Shown here: in pieces, positions 1-6,640 of the stretch
Layout of the letters: the number at the start of each line of letters is the position of its first letter
How positions within the stretch are numbered: position 1 is the stretch's first letter
Assembly (NCBI GenBank): GCA_002327785.1
Contig: DCUI01000024.1
Location: forward strand, 1,483-8,438
Origin: Phycisphaerales bacterium UBA2218
Lineage (GTDB): Bacteria > Planctomycetota > Phycisphaerae > Sedimentisphaerales > Anaerobacaceae
Direction: 5' to 3'
DNA: 6,956 bases
Notes under the pieces: model-generated
The model's input: only the letters and a program-made list of their open reading frames with translations
What the model was told of the DNA's origin: nothing
Databases searched by the model: none
Position numbers and translations under genes: made by a program

Positions 1-203
1 CCGTTGTATCGTCCCACAATCTCCCGCGTTCCATCCGTCGAGCCGCCATCGACGATGACATGCTCGACAGACTCGTACTCCTGTTCCCGAACGCTGCGAA
101 TCGTCTCCTCAATGGTATCGGCGCTGTTGAAGCAGACGGTAACTACGGAGACCTTGAGCGAAGATAACTTGGATGGTTGTGGTCGGCTCATAGTGTCTTG
201 CAC
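1..203 (-). CDS. Family 2 glycosyltransferase, N-terminal part only (cut by window edge)
   Basis: This is the beginning of a GT-A fold family 2 glycosyltransferase; about 67 codons are visible before the window ends. From the ATG at 191 the product opens MSRPQPSK, followed by the first nucleotide-binding strand KVSVVTVCFNSADTIEETI and then VEHVIVDGGSTDGT, the classic GT2 strand with the Asp that contacts the sugar nucleotide. The wording resembles colanic-acid WcaE-type enzymes, but too little is present to assign a sugar. I start it at GTG 203, in frame and 12 bases before the ATG, because GAGGG lies 7 bases upstream of that GTG while the ATG has no good ribosome site. The stop of the family 4 glycosyltransferase is 36 bases upstream in the same frame, so this is the next gene of the operon. 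The DXD motif, catalytic base and C-terminus lie outside the window. Confidence 0.85.
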   Translation of the reverse strand, partial: MQDTMSRPQPSKLSSLKVSVVTVCFNSADTIEETIRSVREQEYESVEHVIVDGGSTDGTREIVGRYN

Positions 204-210
204 GATGTTA

Positions 211-215
211 CCCTC
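211..215 (-). promoter_or_regulatory. Ribosome binding site for the truncated GT2 gene
   Basis: The minus strand reads GAGGG here, separated by 7 bases from an in-frame GTG at 203. The ATG at 191 would be 19 bases away, too far for this site. The spacing favours GTG as the start, making the protein four residues longer than an ATG-only reading. Confidence 0.5.
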
Positions 216-239
216 GATCGCATTTTCCTGGATCGCGGC

Positions 240-1451
240 TCATGCAGTGGGTTGAGGATACAGCGGAATTGTCTTGCCATGAAGAATACAATCGCACAGA
301 TGCAGGAACTTGCTCGCAGCCTTTTTCCATGTGTACTCATCCCTGACGAACTGCATTCCCCGGCGGCCCATCTCCATCCGCCGGGAAGCAGACATCGCTA
401 GCATTTCGCGAAGCGCATCCAGTAACTCGCCTTTTGCAGGAGGAATCCAACGCCCGGCATCAATGTGTTGCAACTTGTCCCACGGCGTACCCGTGGTCGT
501 TATGACCGGGGTCCCACAGGCCAATGCCTCCGCCACCACGATGCCGAAGTTCTCCGAGTAAGACGGCAGGACGAAAAGGTCGGCGCGCCGGAGCAATGCT
601 GCCTTCCGACGGCCCTGAACCATGCCGGGCATCAGAACACTCTCCTGAATGCCGTGACCCCCAATGAGTGCCTGGACTGCCTTTTGATAACCCCGGTAAT
701 CCGGGCCTGCAAGGACCAGCATTGCGTCTCTGTACGCACTGCTGCAGACCAGTTCCGACCAGACGGGGATGAGAAGATCGAGGCCTTTCTCCGCACTCAG
801 GCGAGACATGAACAATACAACGGGGCGGTTCTTCAAACTCGGCCAGTACACCTCGGCCTCACCACCATCCACTCCGTCGAATTGCGCGCTATCAAGGCCA
901 TTCGGAATAACCGTGATCGGGCCCCTGTAGCCCAGTCTTCGAACGGCCTGTACTTCCGAAAGGGATGCTGCGCGCACACAGGCTGCATCCCGTATAATCG
1001 TGTTTCCAACCAGAGCGCGGTATAGTGACTTCTTGATCTGTTTGATGCAACTTCGCCTTAGAGCCCAAGATTGCAGGGAACCCGCCGGCCGGAGAATATA
1101 GGGAACACTCGCTTTCTTCGCTATGCGGCTTCCAGCGTATATGGGATGGAGCCAAAACTCACTCAGTTCCATCACATCCACACACCCAACAAACGCGGCC
1201 AGCCCCTCGGCAAGCCCTCTTGACCGATACCACGCATGTGGCCAGTTGGTTTCAAACAGATGCGCATCGGCGACAGACATCAAGTCCTGGCGATCCCGCT
1301 TCATCGCCGTCGCCCAGTAGGACACGTCGTGTCCAGCATCTCCAAGTGCCCTCCCGATGCCCTTCGCAACAGCAACCGGCCCCCCAAAGCGATCAGCTAG
1401 ATACGACAAGACAAATGCGATATTCATTTGAATGGCCCAGCGACTTACCAT
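240..1451 (-). CDS. Family 4 glycosyltransferase (GT-B fold)
   Basis: A retaining GT4 enzyme of 403 residues, the usual length, expected to transfer a sugar from a nucleotide donor to the growing lipid-linked oligosaccharide at the cytoplasmic membrane face. The N-terminal Rossmann domain opens MNIAFVLSYLADRFGGP (residues 9-25), with the GGP acceptor-side loop. RPAGSLQSWALRR (121-133) with following Lys residues matches the 'P-G-L-x-x-WAL' segment of a common EPS GT4 subgroup. VIPNGLD (181-187) is the interdomain strand. In the C-terminal domain SRLSAEKG (216-223) supplies the donor-binding Arg217 and Lys222, and SENFGIVVAE (298-307) is the EX7E motif with Glu299 and Glu307, followed by ALACGTPVITT. 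All expected donor-site residues are present. ATG 1451 overlaps the polymerase stop by 7 bases (ATGGTAA). The ATG at 1427, just before the first strand, is an equally plausible start, and neither has a clear Shine-Dalgarno site. Donor and acceptor are unknown. Confidence 0.93.
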   Translation of the reverse strand: MVSRWAIQMNIAFVLSYLADRFGGPVAVAKGIGRALGDAGHDVSYWATAMKRDRQDLMSVADAHLFETNWPHAWYRSRGLAEGLAAFVGCVDVMELSEFWLHPIYAGSRIAKKASVPYILRPAGSLQSWALRRSCIKQIKKSLYRALVGNTIIRDAACVRAASLSEVQAVRRLGYRGPITVIPNGLDSAQFDGVDGGEAEVYWPSLKNRPVVLFMSRLSAEKGLDLLIPVWSELVCSSAYRDAMLVLAGPDYRGYQKAVQALIGGHGIQESVLMPGMVQGRRKAALLRRADLFVLPSYSENFGIVVAEALACGTPVITTTGTPWDKLQHIDAGRWIPPAKGELLDALREMLAMSASRRMEMGRRGMQFVRDEYTWKKAASKFLHLCDCILHGKTIPLYPQPTA

Positions 1452-2716
1452 AATCCATTGTGGGGTGACGGCTGTGCATCTTCAGAAACCTGTCGAACAC
1501 TTCGTTTGAGTGCAACCCCATACATTATGAAGAGCAACCAATTCACAGGAAACACCTCAGTTATGACATTCCCCAAGGCACCCACAAGTGCAGCAGGGAC
1601 TGCAAGAAGAACGACCGGATTCATGCCGACATAGGGAGCTGAGAGTGCTCTTCGGAACACCCAAACAGTCAACAGCAGAAACACCAAAAGAAAAAGAACC
1701 CCCGCTTGCGCCATCATTGAAGCGTACAGAGAATCCGCGATGAACACCGTATCTGAGTCCCAAGAGGCAAGAGGATTCAAGCTCGCAAATGTAACGGCCA
1801 CATTGCTGCCTGCACCCAGGCCCCTTCCAATCAGCATCTCCTTTGTGCCAGCCGACATGAAGACATCAGAGAAGATGCCGACGCGAGTCCACAAGGATCT
1901 GTATATCGTCGCCCGTCCCGTTATGGTGTGGAGATGGCCGCCGATAACACATGCCATCAGCAGAAACATTGGCACGAGTGAGGCCTTCAAATAAGAGTTT
2001 GCTCTGGAGAAGAACAGAAGATAGCACGACAAGAGCGTCGTCAGAGCCAAAACACCCGCACCCGATCCGGATAGCAAAACAAGTATCGTCGATACAGCGA
2101 CAAGACAGCGCGTCCGCCTGCGAGGCCGCCCAAACCGATGGACATCGAGACCCAGCATATAGCAGATGATGAAGCACAAGAAGATTGACCAACTGGAAGG
2201 AGACATGAACGTGCCCGATGGCCTTGCCGCAAGGCCAAGATACGTCACACCATGTATGGCCAAGCCATACCTCATGCGGATGCAGGCTGCACACAGTTCC
2301 ACAATGAGCAAGAACGACAACACTCTGACGACGCTGCGGATATGTGTCATATCCAGGTAGCTATAGGCAATGAAGACAAGAAAGAATGGTGAGAAAGCCC
2401 GAAGGCCAAGCAATGCCAAGACAGGGGGCTGCTCAGCCGCAGTCACAGCAAAGGAGATGCCCAGAAGTACGACTATGCACAGAAGGAGAGGGTTGCACAG
2501 GATGGGCCGACCTCGCAGCACATCAAGGATGAAACATATCAGTATCGCGCACAGAATGGCATCTTTGGTTACTTTGATCATGATAACATGAGGACCATCA
2601 GTGACATACGCTCCCAAAAGCGGCAGGACTCTCAACCACAACTGAAGCCCCAGTACGGGAGTCAGAGCAAGCCCAATGAGAATGAGATAACAGACAACGC
2701 TCTTAGGAGATATCAT
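1445..2716 (-). CDS. Polytopic O-antigen polymerase/ligase-like protein (Wzy/WaaL type)
   Basis: A 423-residue integral inner-membrane protein of Wzy_C/O-antigen ligase type, the usual size. I read about 11 hydrophobic segments, starting near residues 8-29, 54-67, 76-93, 100-121, 129-146, 174-190, two between 205 and 236, 244-262, then 332-355, 370-388 and 391-405. A hydrophilic loop of about 70 residues (263-331) sits between late helices, as in this family, where it faces the periplasm. It contains GRATIYRSLWTRV (267-279), GRGLGAGSN (297-305) and an Asp pair (D320, D322). An upstream Arg motif, RPSGTF (165-170), is also typical. The role would be joining flipped repeat units or transferring glycan to an acceptor; polymerase and ligase cannot be separated by reading, but the flippase in the same operon favours polymerase. 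Its ATG is 4 bases after the upstream GT2 stop with only a weak GAG-type ribosome site, suggesting coupling. Base composition looks less GC-rich than in the methyltransferase genes. Confidence 0.87.
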   Translation of the reverse strand: MISPKSVVCYLILIGLALTPVLGLQLWLRVLPLLGAYVTDGPHVIMIKVTKDAILCAILICFILDVLRGRPILCNPLLLCIVVLLGISFAVTAAEQPPVLALLGLRAFSPFFLVFIAYSYLDMTHIRSVVRVLSFLLIVELCAACIRMRYGLAIHGVTYLGLAARPSGTFMSPSSWSIFLCFIICYMLGLDVHRFGRPRRRTRCLVAVSTILVLLSGSGAGVLALTTLLSCYLLFFSRANSYLKASLVPMFLLMACVIGGHLHTITGRATIYRSLWTRVGIFSDVFMSAGTKEMLIGRGLGAGSNVAVTFASLNPLASWDSDTVFIADSLYASMMAQAGVLFLLVFLLLTVWVFRRALSAPYVGMNPVVLLAVPAALVGALGNVITEVFPVNWLLFIMYGVALKRSVRQVSEDAQPSPHNGLW

Positions 2717-2720
2717 CTTC

Positions 2721-3632
2721 TCACGGCACCCACGTCACATTACCAGCGAACTTTCTCTTGAAGAGGTAGATCGCGTCGCCCTGAAGCAGATGGCCGGCCA
2801 ACCGTACCGCGCGGACACAAGTGAGACAGAAGAAAGCGAACAGTCGGCTCTTACGGCGACGGTATTTCATCCGAATAACTCTGCCCTCTGCCTTCGCAAC
2901 AGATCGCAACGTGGAGGTCTTCGATTCTCGGTGGATACGAGCTCCGGAGAGATATTCTCGCAGGAATCGAAACCCGGCCGAGCGAACTGCGAATCGAACG
3001 AACAGGTCCGTATCCATGCAATGGATGAAGGCGGGATCGACTTCGCCGACCTCATCATACAACTTTCTCGTCCAGAAGGAGGCCGGTTGACTGATGCCGA
3101 ACCCTCCGTAGATGAATCCCGCACGGGAGATGATCGGGACATAGGGCGTGAACCGCCGTTCGCCAATGATGTCGTCCTTCTCATCGGTCAGATACTTATT
3201 GCCGTACACAACATCGACGCCTTGCTTAACCTGGAATACCCTGCCCACCTGATGCAAAGCCCCTGGCAGATACACATCATCAGAATTCAGGTAGGCAAAC
3301 ACCCGGCCGGTGCACAGACGGAATCCCTTTCTTATGGCGTCTGCCTGGCCCTCGTCTCGTCCACTCGTCCAATGCGCCAAGTACCTTTCATATTTCCGTA
3401 CGATCTCGACGCTTCCATCGGTGGAGCCGCCGTCCATGATGATGTACTCAAGATTAGGGTAGTTCTGGTTCAGGACGCTCAGGATCGTCCGCTCCAGAAA
3501 CTGCCCCTGATTGTATGAAGGCGTAACGATGGAGATCTTCGGCCAGGACTCCTCTTTGCAGAGGAGCTTCTGTTGATCGAAACGAGGCATCGACACGAAG
3601 TCGCGAATCTCATCGCTCGTGAATTGTCTCAT
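2721..3632 (-). CDS. Family 2 glycosyltransferase (GT-A fold)
   Basis: A complete 303-residue inverting GT2 enzyme. After about 30 lead residues come KISIVTPSYNQGQFLERTI (32-50) and YIIMDGGSTDG (63-73), the donor-binding strands. SGRDEGQADAIRKGF (90-104) is followed by YLNSDD (114-119), the DXD-like metal/donor site. ISQPASFW (180-187) and HCMDTDLFVRF (204-214) form the acceptor and catalytic-base region, and RIHRESKT (232-239) is a conserved C-terminal element of this subgroup. After this comes a strongly basic stretch (MKYRRRKSR) and a hydrophobic segment (LFAFFCLTCVRAVRLAGHLL), likely a membrane-associating amphipathic tail rather than a clear transmembrane helix. ATG 3632 overlaps the preceding methyltransferase stop as ATGA and has only a weak, too-close AGG, so translation is probably coupled. 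It is distantly similar to the truncated GT2 at the left end in the DGGSTDG region. Sugar specificity cannot be read. Confidence 0.93.
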   Translation of the reverse strand: MRQFTSDEIRDFVSMPRFDQQKLLCKEESWPKISIVTPSYNQGQFLERTILSVLNQNYPNLEYIIMDGGSTDGSVEIVRKYERYLAHWTSGRDEGQADAIRKGFRLCTGRVFAYLNSDDVYLPGALHQVGRVFQVKQGVDVVYGNKYLTDEKDDIIGERRFTPYVPIISRAGFIYGGFGISQPASFWTRKLYDEVGEVDPAFIHCMDTDLFVRFAVRSAGFRFLREYLSGARIHRESKTSTLRSVAKAEGRVIRMKYRRRKSRLFAFFCLTCVRAVRLAGHLLQGDAIYLFKRKFAGNVTWVP

Positions 3633-4381
3633 CCTGCACTGTCCACAGAAGTTTCGTTCTGTCGTATGAAGACGGAATCAGCTTGCAGGACTTTGCCGTC
3701 TTGGGGGTCTCTGATATTGTGTTCGCTGCCCATGAAGATGAATCCCCGGTCGCCCAGCAGACGGTAAATCCTGTCGAAGAGGGCCTGCCCTTTATAGAGA
3801 GTCCGGAAGCTCGTCTCCACGATGAGAATCGAGGTCTGGGCCAGCACGTTCTCTCCGCCGAGGAGGACCTTGTCCTCCATGCCCTGTACGTCGATCTTCA
3901 TCAGGATGGGCTGTTCGAGCGCAAGTTCCTCCGCGAGATCATCGAGCCGCGTGATCTCGATCTGCAGGGGCGTGACGCTCGCGGCGAAGGGGAAGGACCT
4001 CGCCAGTTGGCCGTCCATGGGCAGGAGAGAAGAGCTTGGCGTGAAATCGTTGCGATAGATCTGCTCACGGCCGCTTTTGTCCCCCAGAGCAAGGTTGAAG
4101 GCACGGAATGCCTCGACGCCCTCCATCGTCTTTGTCAATTGCCGGTAGCAATCTTCAAGGGGCTCGAACGAGTAAATCCCGGCGTCGGGGAGAAGCCGAT
4201 GCATTTGCGAGGCGAACTGGCCGACGTTGGCCCCGATATCGAGGATCGTGCGAATCTTCCATTCGCGCAGCCAACCATAATGCTCGAAAGGCGAACACCG
4301 ACTGACCTCCAACCCACAAAGGCGGAAGAAACTCTTCACACAAGCCTTCATCGGTCTGGACCAATCATGCGCGACTCTCAT
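3629..4381 (-). CDS. FkbM-family SAM-dependent methyltransferase (second of tandem pair)
   Basis: A 250-residue class I methyltransferase of the FkbM family, which O-methylates hydroxyls of sugars and other natural products. The SAM site appears as TILDIGANVGQF (45-56, motif I, Asp48) and YSFEPLED (70-77, acidic residue E73). FNLALGDKSG and NDFTPSSSLL (111-120) match the 'LG-D ... SSSL' section of FkbM, and RLDDL is followed by ILMKIDVQGMEDKVL (159-173), the family's K-(I/M)-D-(V/I)-(E/Q)-G-x-E signature; here Gln replaces the more common Glu. An in-frame ATG at 4519 would give a 46-residue extension inside the upstream gene, but that extension lacks family similarity. ATG 4381 overlaps the upstream TGA as ATGA and is preceded by GAGG at a spacing of 6, so it is the start. 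It ends in an ATGA overlap with the GT2. The target is probably a sugar of the repeat unit (inference). Confidence 0.92.
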   Translation of the reverse strand: MRVAHDWSRPMKACVKSFFRLCGLEVSRCSPFEHYGWLREWKIRTILDIGANVGQFASQMHRLLPDAGIYSFEPLEDCYRQLTKTMEGVEAFRAFNLALGDKSGREQIYRNDFTPSSSLLPMDGQLARSFPFAASVTPLQIEITRLDDLAEELALEQPILMKIDVQGMEDKVLLGGENVLAQTSILIVETSFRTLYKGQALFDRIYRLLGDRGFIFMGSEHNIRDPQDGKVLQADSVFIRQNETSVDSAG

Positions 4382-5262
4382 AAGCGTCCTCGCTCCTGCT
4401 TCGATGCCACCAGATTCATCGCCCGGTGAGAATCCGTCGGAGGTTGTGCGTCCTGTAGAGATTCTCCTCGCGGCCCGAGTGAATACATCCGATACCCAAG
4501 ACTCACAAGATAGTCCCACAGATCGCGCGACCGGTATCCGAAGCCTACGGAGTTGACATCTCCCATTTCCAGGAGGATCGTGGGAGCGGCGTCGCGGGAC
4601 AGAAGCCTCTCGGCGCCCCTTAGGGCCAGCAGTTCGGCTCCTTCGATATCCATCTTGATGAAATCGACCTGATCGATTCCATGCTCTTCGAGGTAGTCAT
4701 CCAGGCGCACCGTCGGCACTTCTTCGTATCCGACGATGTTCGCCTCGCATCGCTTGTGAGTGCCGAGAGAGCCAAACACCTCTGCGCCTTCTTCATAACG
4801 CGAAAGCCTCGCCGTCCCTGTCGCATCGGAAACCGCGAACCGGTTCAGAACGCACATCTCCGAGAGGCCATTGAGTGCAACGTTGAACTCCAGTTCATGG
4901 AACATCCTTTCGCTGGGCTCGAAGCTGTGCACCCGTCCACGCTGGCCTACACAACGGGCACCGAGGAGCGTGTACTGTCCCAGATTGGCCCCCACATCGA
5001 ATAGAACCATGTCCGGCCGCAGGAATCCCTTCACAAAATTCCAGCAGTCTCGCTCGAACACACCGTCGATGTAAATGTATCGCCCGATGATGTCCTTGGG
5101 GTATACGCGAACCTTCAGGTCTTGGCCCAAAGCTGTTATCAAAGGCTTGTCAGGGTGGTATTTGCGCATGTAGGCCCACGCGAGAGCCTTCGGTTGCCAG
5201 CGGTAGCGCAATCGCGTGCGCAGGGCGCTTGGCGCTCTACATATTTTGGACGCGGTTCGCAT
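4378..5262 (-). CDS. FkbM-family SAM-dependent methyltransferase (first of tandem pair)
   Basis: A 294-residue FkbM methyltransferase. A basic N-terminal region leads into VRVYPKDIIGRYIYIDGVFE, the typical FkbM lead-in (roughly residues 52-70). Then VLFDVGANLGQYTLLGA (86-102) is SAM motif I with Asp89, HSFEPSER (111-118) carries the ribose-binding Glu114, VRLDDYL precedes FIKMDIEGAELLAL (200-213), the canonical FkbM signature, and TILLEMG follows. All expected SAM-site residues are present. The frame stays open to an ATG at 5391, deep inside the flippase gene; I prefer ATG 5262, which has AAGG 7 bases upstream and overlaps the flippase end by 26 bases. ATG 5289 has GGAG only one base away, a poor distance. 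The likely role is O-methylation of a sugar hydroxyl in the glycan. It differs clearly from the next gene's enzyme, so the two probably have different target positions or sugars (inference). Confidence 0.9.
   Translation of the reverse strand: MRTASKICRAPSALRTRLRYRWQPKALAWAYMRKYHPDKPLITALGQDLKVRVYPKDIIGRYIYIDGVFERDCWNFVKGFLRPDMVLFDVGANLGQYTLLGARCVGQRGRVHSFEPSERMFHELEFNVALNGLSEMCVLNRFAVSDATGTARLSRYEEGAEVFGSLGTHKRCEANIVGYEEVPTVRLDDYLEEHGIDQVDFIKMDIEGAELLALRGAERLLSRDAAPTILLEMGDVNSVGFGYRSRDLWDYLVSLGYRMYSLGPRGESLQDAQPPTDSHRAMNLVASKQERGRL
4388..4397 (-). promoter_or_regulatory. Ribosome binding site deciding the start of the second FkbM gene
   Basis: The minus strand reads AGGAGCGAGG, two overlapping Shine-Dalgarno-like cores. 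The nearer, GAGG (4388-4391), is 6 bases from ATG 4381, an optimal distance. This, with the ATGA overlap, argues against the longer reading beginning at 4519. Confidence 0.6.
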
Positions 5263-6640
5263 ATATATGCCTTGGGCCGCCAATCTCATGCTCCTTGGAC
5301 AAATCCTGTCCCATGCCATTGCTTGTTGAAACGTGGCGTAACATTCGCCGGTTTTGCAGGATCGTATACATGCTCGACAATCCCATGCCAATCGCTGCCG
5401 AGATAAGAACCTCCGGCAATGCCAGGCGGTTATCCATCCATGCGAACGTCAGCACCAACAGAACATTCGTTCCCGCCAGGATCGCATGATTCATGAAACA
5501 GTGCCTGACCCTTCCCATCCCCAACAATAGATAATATGCCGGTACGCATGTGAGACTCAGAAGACTTCCCAGCAGCGCGATCCGAAAAGCCAAAGACAAG
5601 GGCTCCGTGAACCTGTCGCCCAACCAGATCCGAAGCAACACCGGTGCCATAAGGAACAGAATCCCGTACAGAGGCAAAGCAAAATGGATGATCAGACCAA
5701 CGCAACGGCGGTTGATCTCGCGTATTCGTGTCGTTGCCTGTCCGGCTAGGTTGGCCCCCAAGCGGCTCACTTCGGGCATCAATGCCCGAATACCTGCTTC
5801 TGCAAGACCCCTTACCTGCATGCTCCCCGTATAGGCAATTTCGTAGATAGGGATAGATGCAACCCCCGCATAGCGGGAGAGCATGACTTTGTTGAATGGG
5901 CTCAGCAGCATGGAAAGAAGCGAACTGCCGAGCACCCCGGTGCCGAACCGTAGAAGGCATTTCCCCCGCTGAGAGTTCCAGTTCTCCATTCGTACTAGGC
6001 GGAGTGGGACGATCCGCCGAATACAGAGGAGGCTCACAACATGCACGCCAACGCGGGAGACGACCGCCGCGATGAGCAGGCCCTCGATTCCCAACCCCGC
6101 GAAGAGCAGAAGACTGGCGACAATCAACTTAACCAATCCGCCAAGCGACTGGATGCCGTTGGCCAAGTCCATTCGCCCCAAACCCGACAGTGTCCCCTGC
6201 AACACTTCGGTCAGAAACACATAGACGCTCAACCCGCCGACATAGGGCAGGAGCCAAGATACCGTCCTGGCGTTGTCGTCAGCCAGTCTGAAAGCGGGCA
6301 TAATCGCACCTCTCATGGCCACCAGAACGATGAGGACAAGCAGGCCGCTAAAGCACAGGAGCACCATGGCGCTCACTACGTACTGTTGAATGGCCTGGAT
6401 GTCGCCCCGACCATATTCCTCGGCCACCAGCTTCGTCACGGCCTGATTGATTCCCAGGTTCCCCAAGTGGGCAAAGGTCAGGACCGTCGCAAGGACCAGC
6501 CACACGCCGTACTGCTCGTAGCCTAGAAAGTGCAAGTAAATCGGATAACCTGCCGCCAGGACAACCGTGTTGAGCAGCGTCGCAGCCACGCCCGAGACCA
6601 TGTTGATCCGCAGTTGGCTGGAGAATAGTTTTCTGATCAC
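5237..6640 (-). CDS. Oligosaccharide flippase (Wzx-like, MOP/PST superfamily)
   Basis: A polytopic inner-membrane protein of 467 residues with many hydrophobic segments along its whole length (12 to 14 expected for the family), proposed to move the lipid-linked repeat unit from the cytoplasmic to the periplasmic leaflet. The N-terminus is highly characteristic of the polysaccharide-synthesis flippase family: LRINMVSGVAATLLN (10-24), then YPIYLHFLGYEQYGVWLVLA (32-51) and LGNLGINQAVTKLVAEEYG (59-77). A basic hydrophilic loop (near REINRRC) separates the two halves. I choose GTG 6640: it overlaps the preceding small ORF's TGA as GTGA, has a GAAGAG-like site 5 bases upstream, and yields MIRKLFSSQLRIN, which fits where such proteins normally start. 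A GTG at 6682 would add 14 residues (MSPTCDFEFIRRDA) of no obvious family character. The C-terminal tail is hydrophilic and overlaps the next gene by 26 bases. Confidence 0.9.
   Translation of the reverse strand: MIRKLFSSQLRINMVSGVAATLLNTVVLAAGYPIYLHFLGYEQYGVWLVLATVLTFAHLGNLGINQAVTKLVAEEYGRGDIQAIQQYVVSAMVLLCFSGLLVLIVLVAMRGAIMPAFRLADDNARTVSWLLPYVGGLSVYVFLTEVLQGTLSGLGRMDLANGIQSLGGLVKLIVASLLLFAGLGIEGLLIAAVVSRVGVHVVSLLCIRRIVPLRLVRMENWNSQRGKCLLRFGTGVLGSSLLSMLLSPFNKVMLSRYAGVASIPIYEIAYTGSMQVRGLAEAGIRALMPEVSRLGANLAGQATTRIREINRRCVGLIIHFALPLYGILFLMAPVLLRIWLGDRFTEPLSLAFRIALLGSLLSLTCVPAYYLLLGMGRVRHCFMNHAILAGTNVLLVLTFAWMDNRLALPEVLISAAIGMGLSSMYTILQNRRMLRHVSTSNGMGQDLSKEHEIGGPRHIYANRVQNM
5270..5273 (-). promoter_or_regulatory. 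Ribosome binding site for the first FkbM gene
   Basis: AAGG on the minus strand, 7 bases before ATG 5262, inside the last codons of the flippase gene. The core is short, but it is the best-spaced site among the in-frame candidate starts at 5391, 5319, 5289 and 5262. Confidence 0.4.

Noticed and set aside
204..239. Candidate terminator or hairpin (CGATC/GATCG) between the family 4 and truncated GT2 genes
   Set aside because: The stem is only five pairs with an 11-base loop and no T-run; the downstream gene has its own ribosome site, so read-through is expected.
465..1025. 186-codon open frame on the plus strand opposite the family 4 glycosyltransferase
   Set aside because: Antisense shadow; the minus-strand gene has a complete set of GT4 motifs.
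1866..2294. 142-codon minus-strand frame inside the polymerase gene
   Set aside because: It overlaps the polymerase in another frame; the Cys/His/Ser-rich product looks like a shifted reading.
2790..3518. 242-codon open frame on the plus strand opposite the GT2 gene
   Set aside because: It lies wholly antisense to a well-supported glycosyltransferase and shows no domain.
3683..4429. 248-codon open frame on the plus strand opposite the second FkbM gene
   Set aside because: The opposite strand encodes a clear methyltransferase with all motifs; the plus-strand product has no recognisable fold and arises from the codon bias of the real gene.
5430..6526. Open frames of 176 codons (minus, 5430-5960) and 161 codons (plus, 6041-6526) within the flippase
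   Set aside because: Both are out of frame with the flippase, rich in residues typical of spurious frames, and have no domain.
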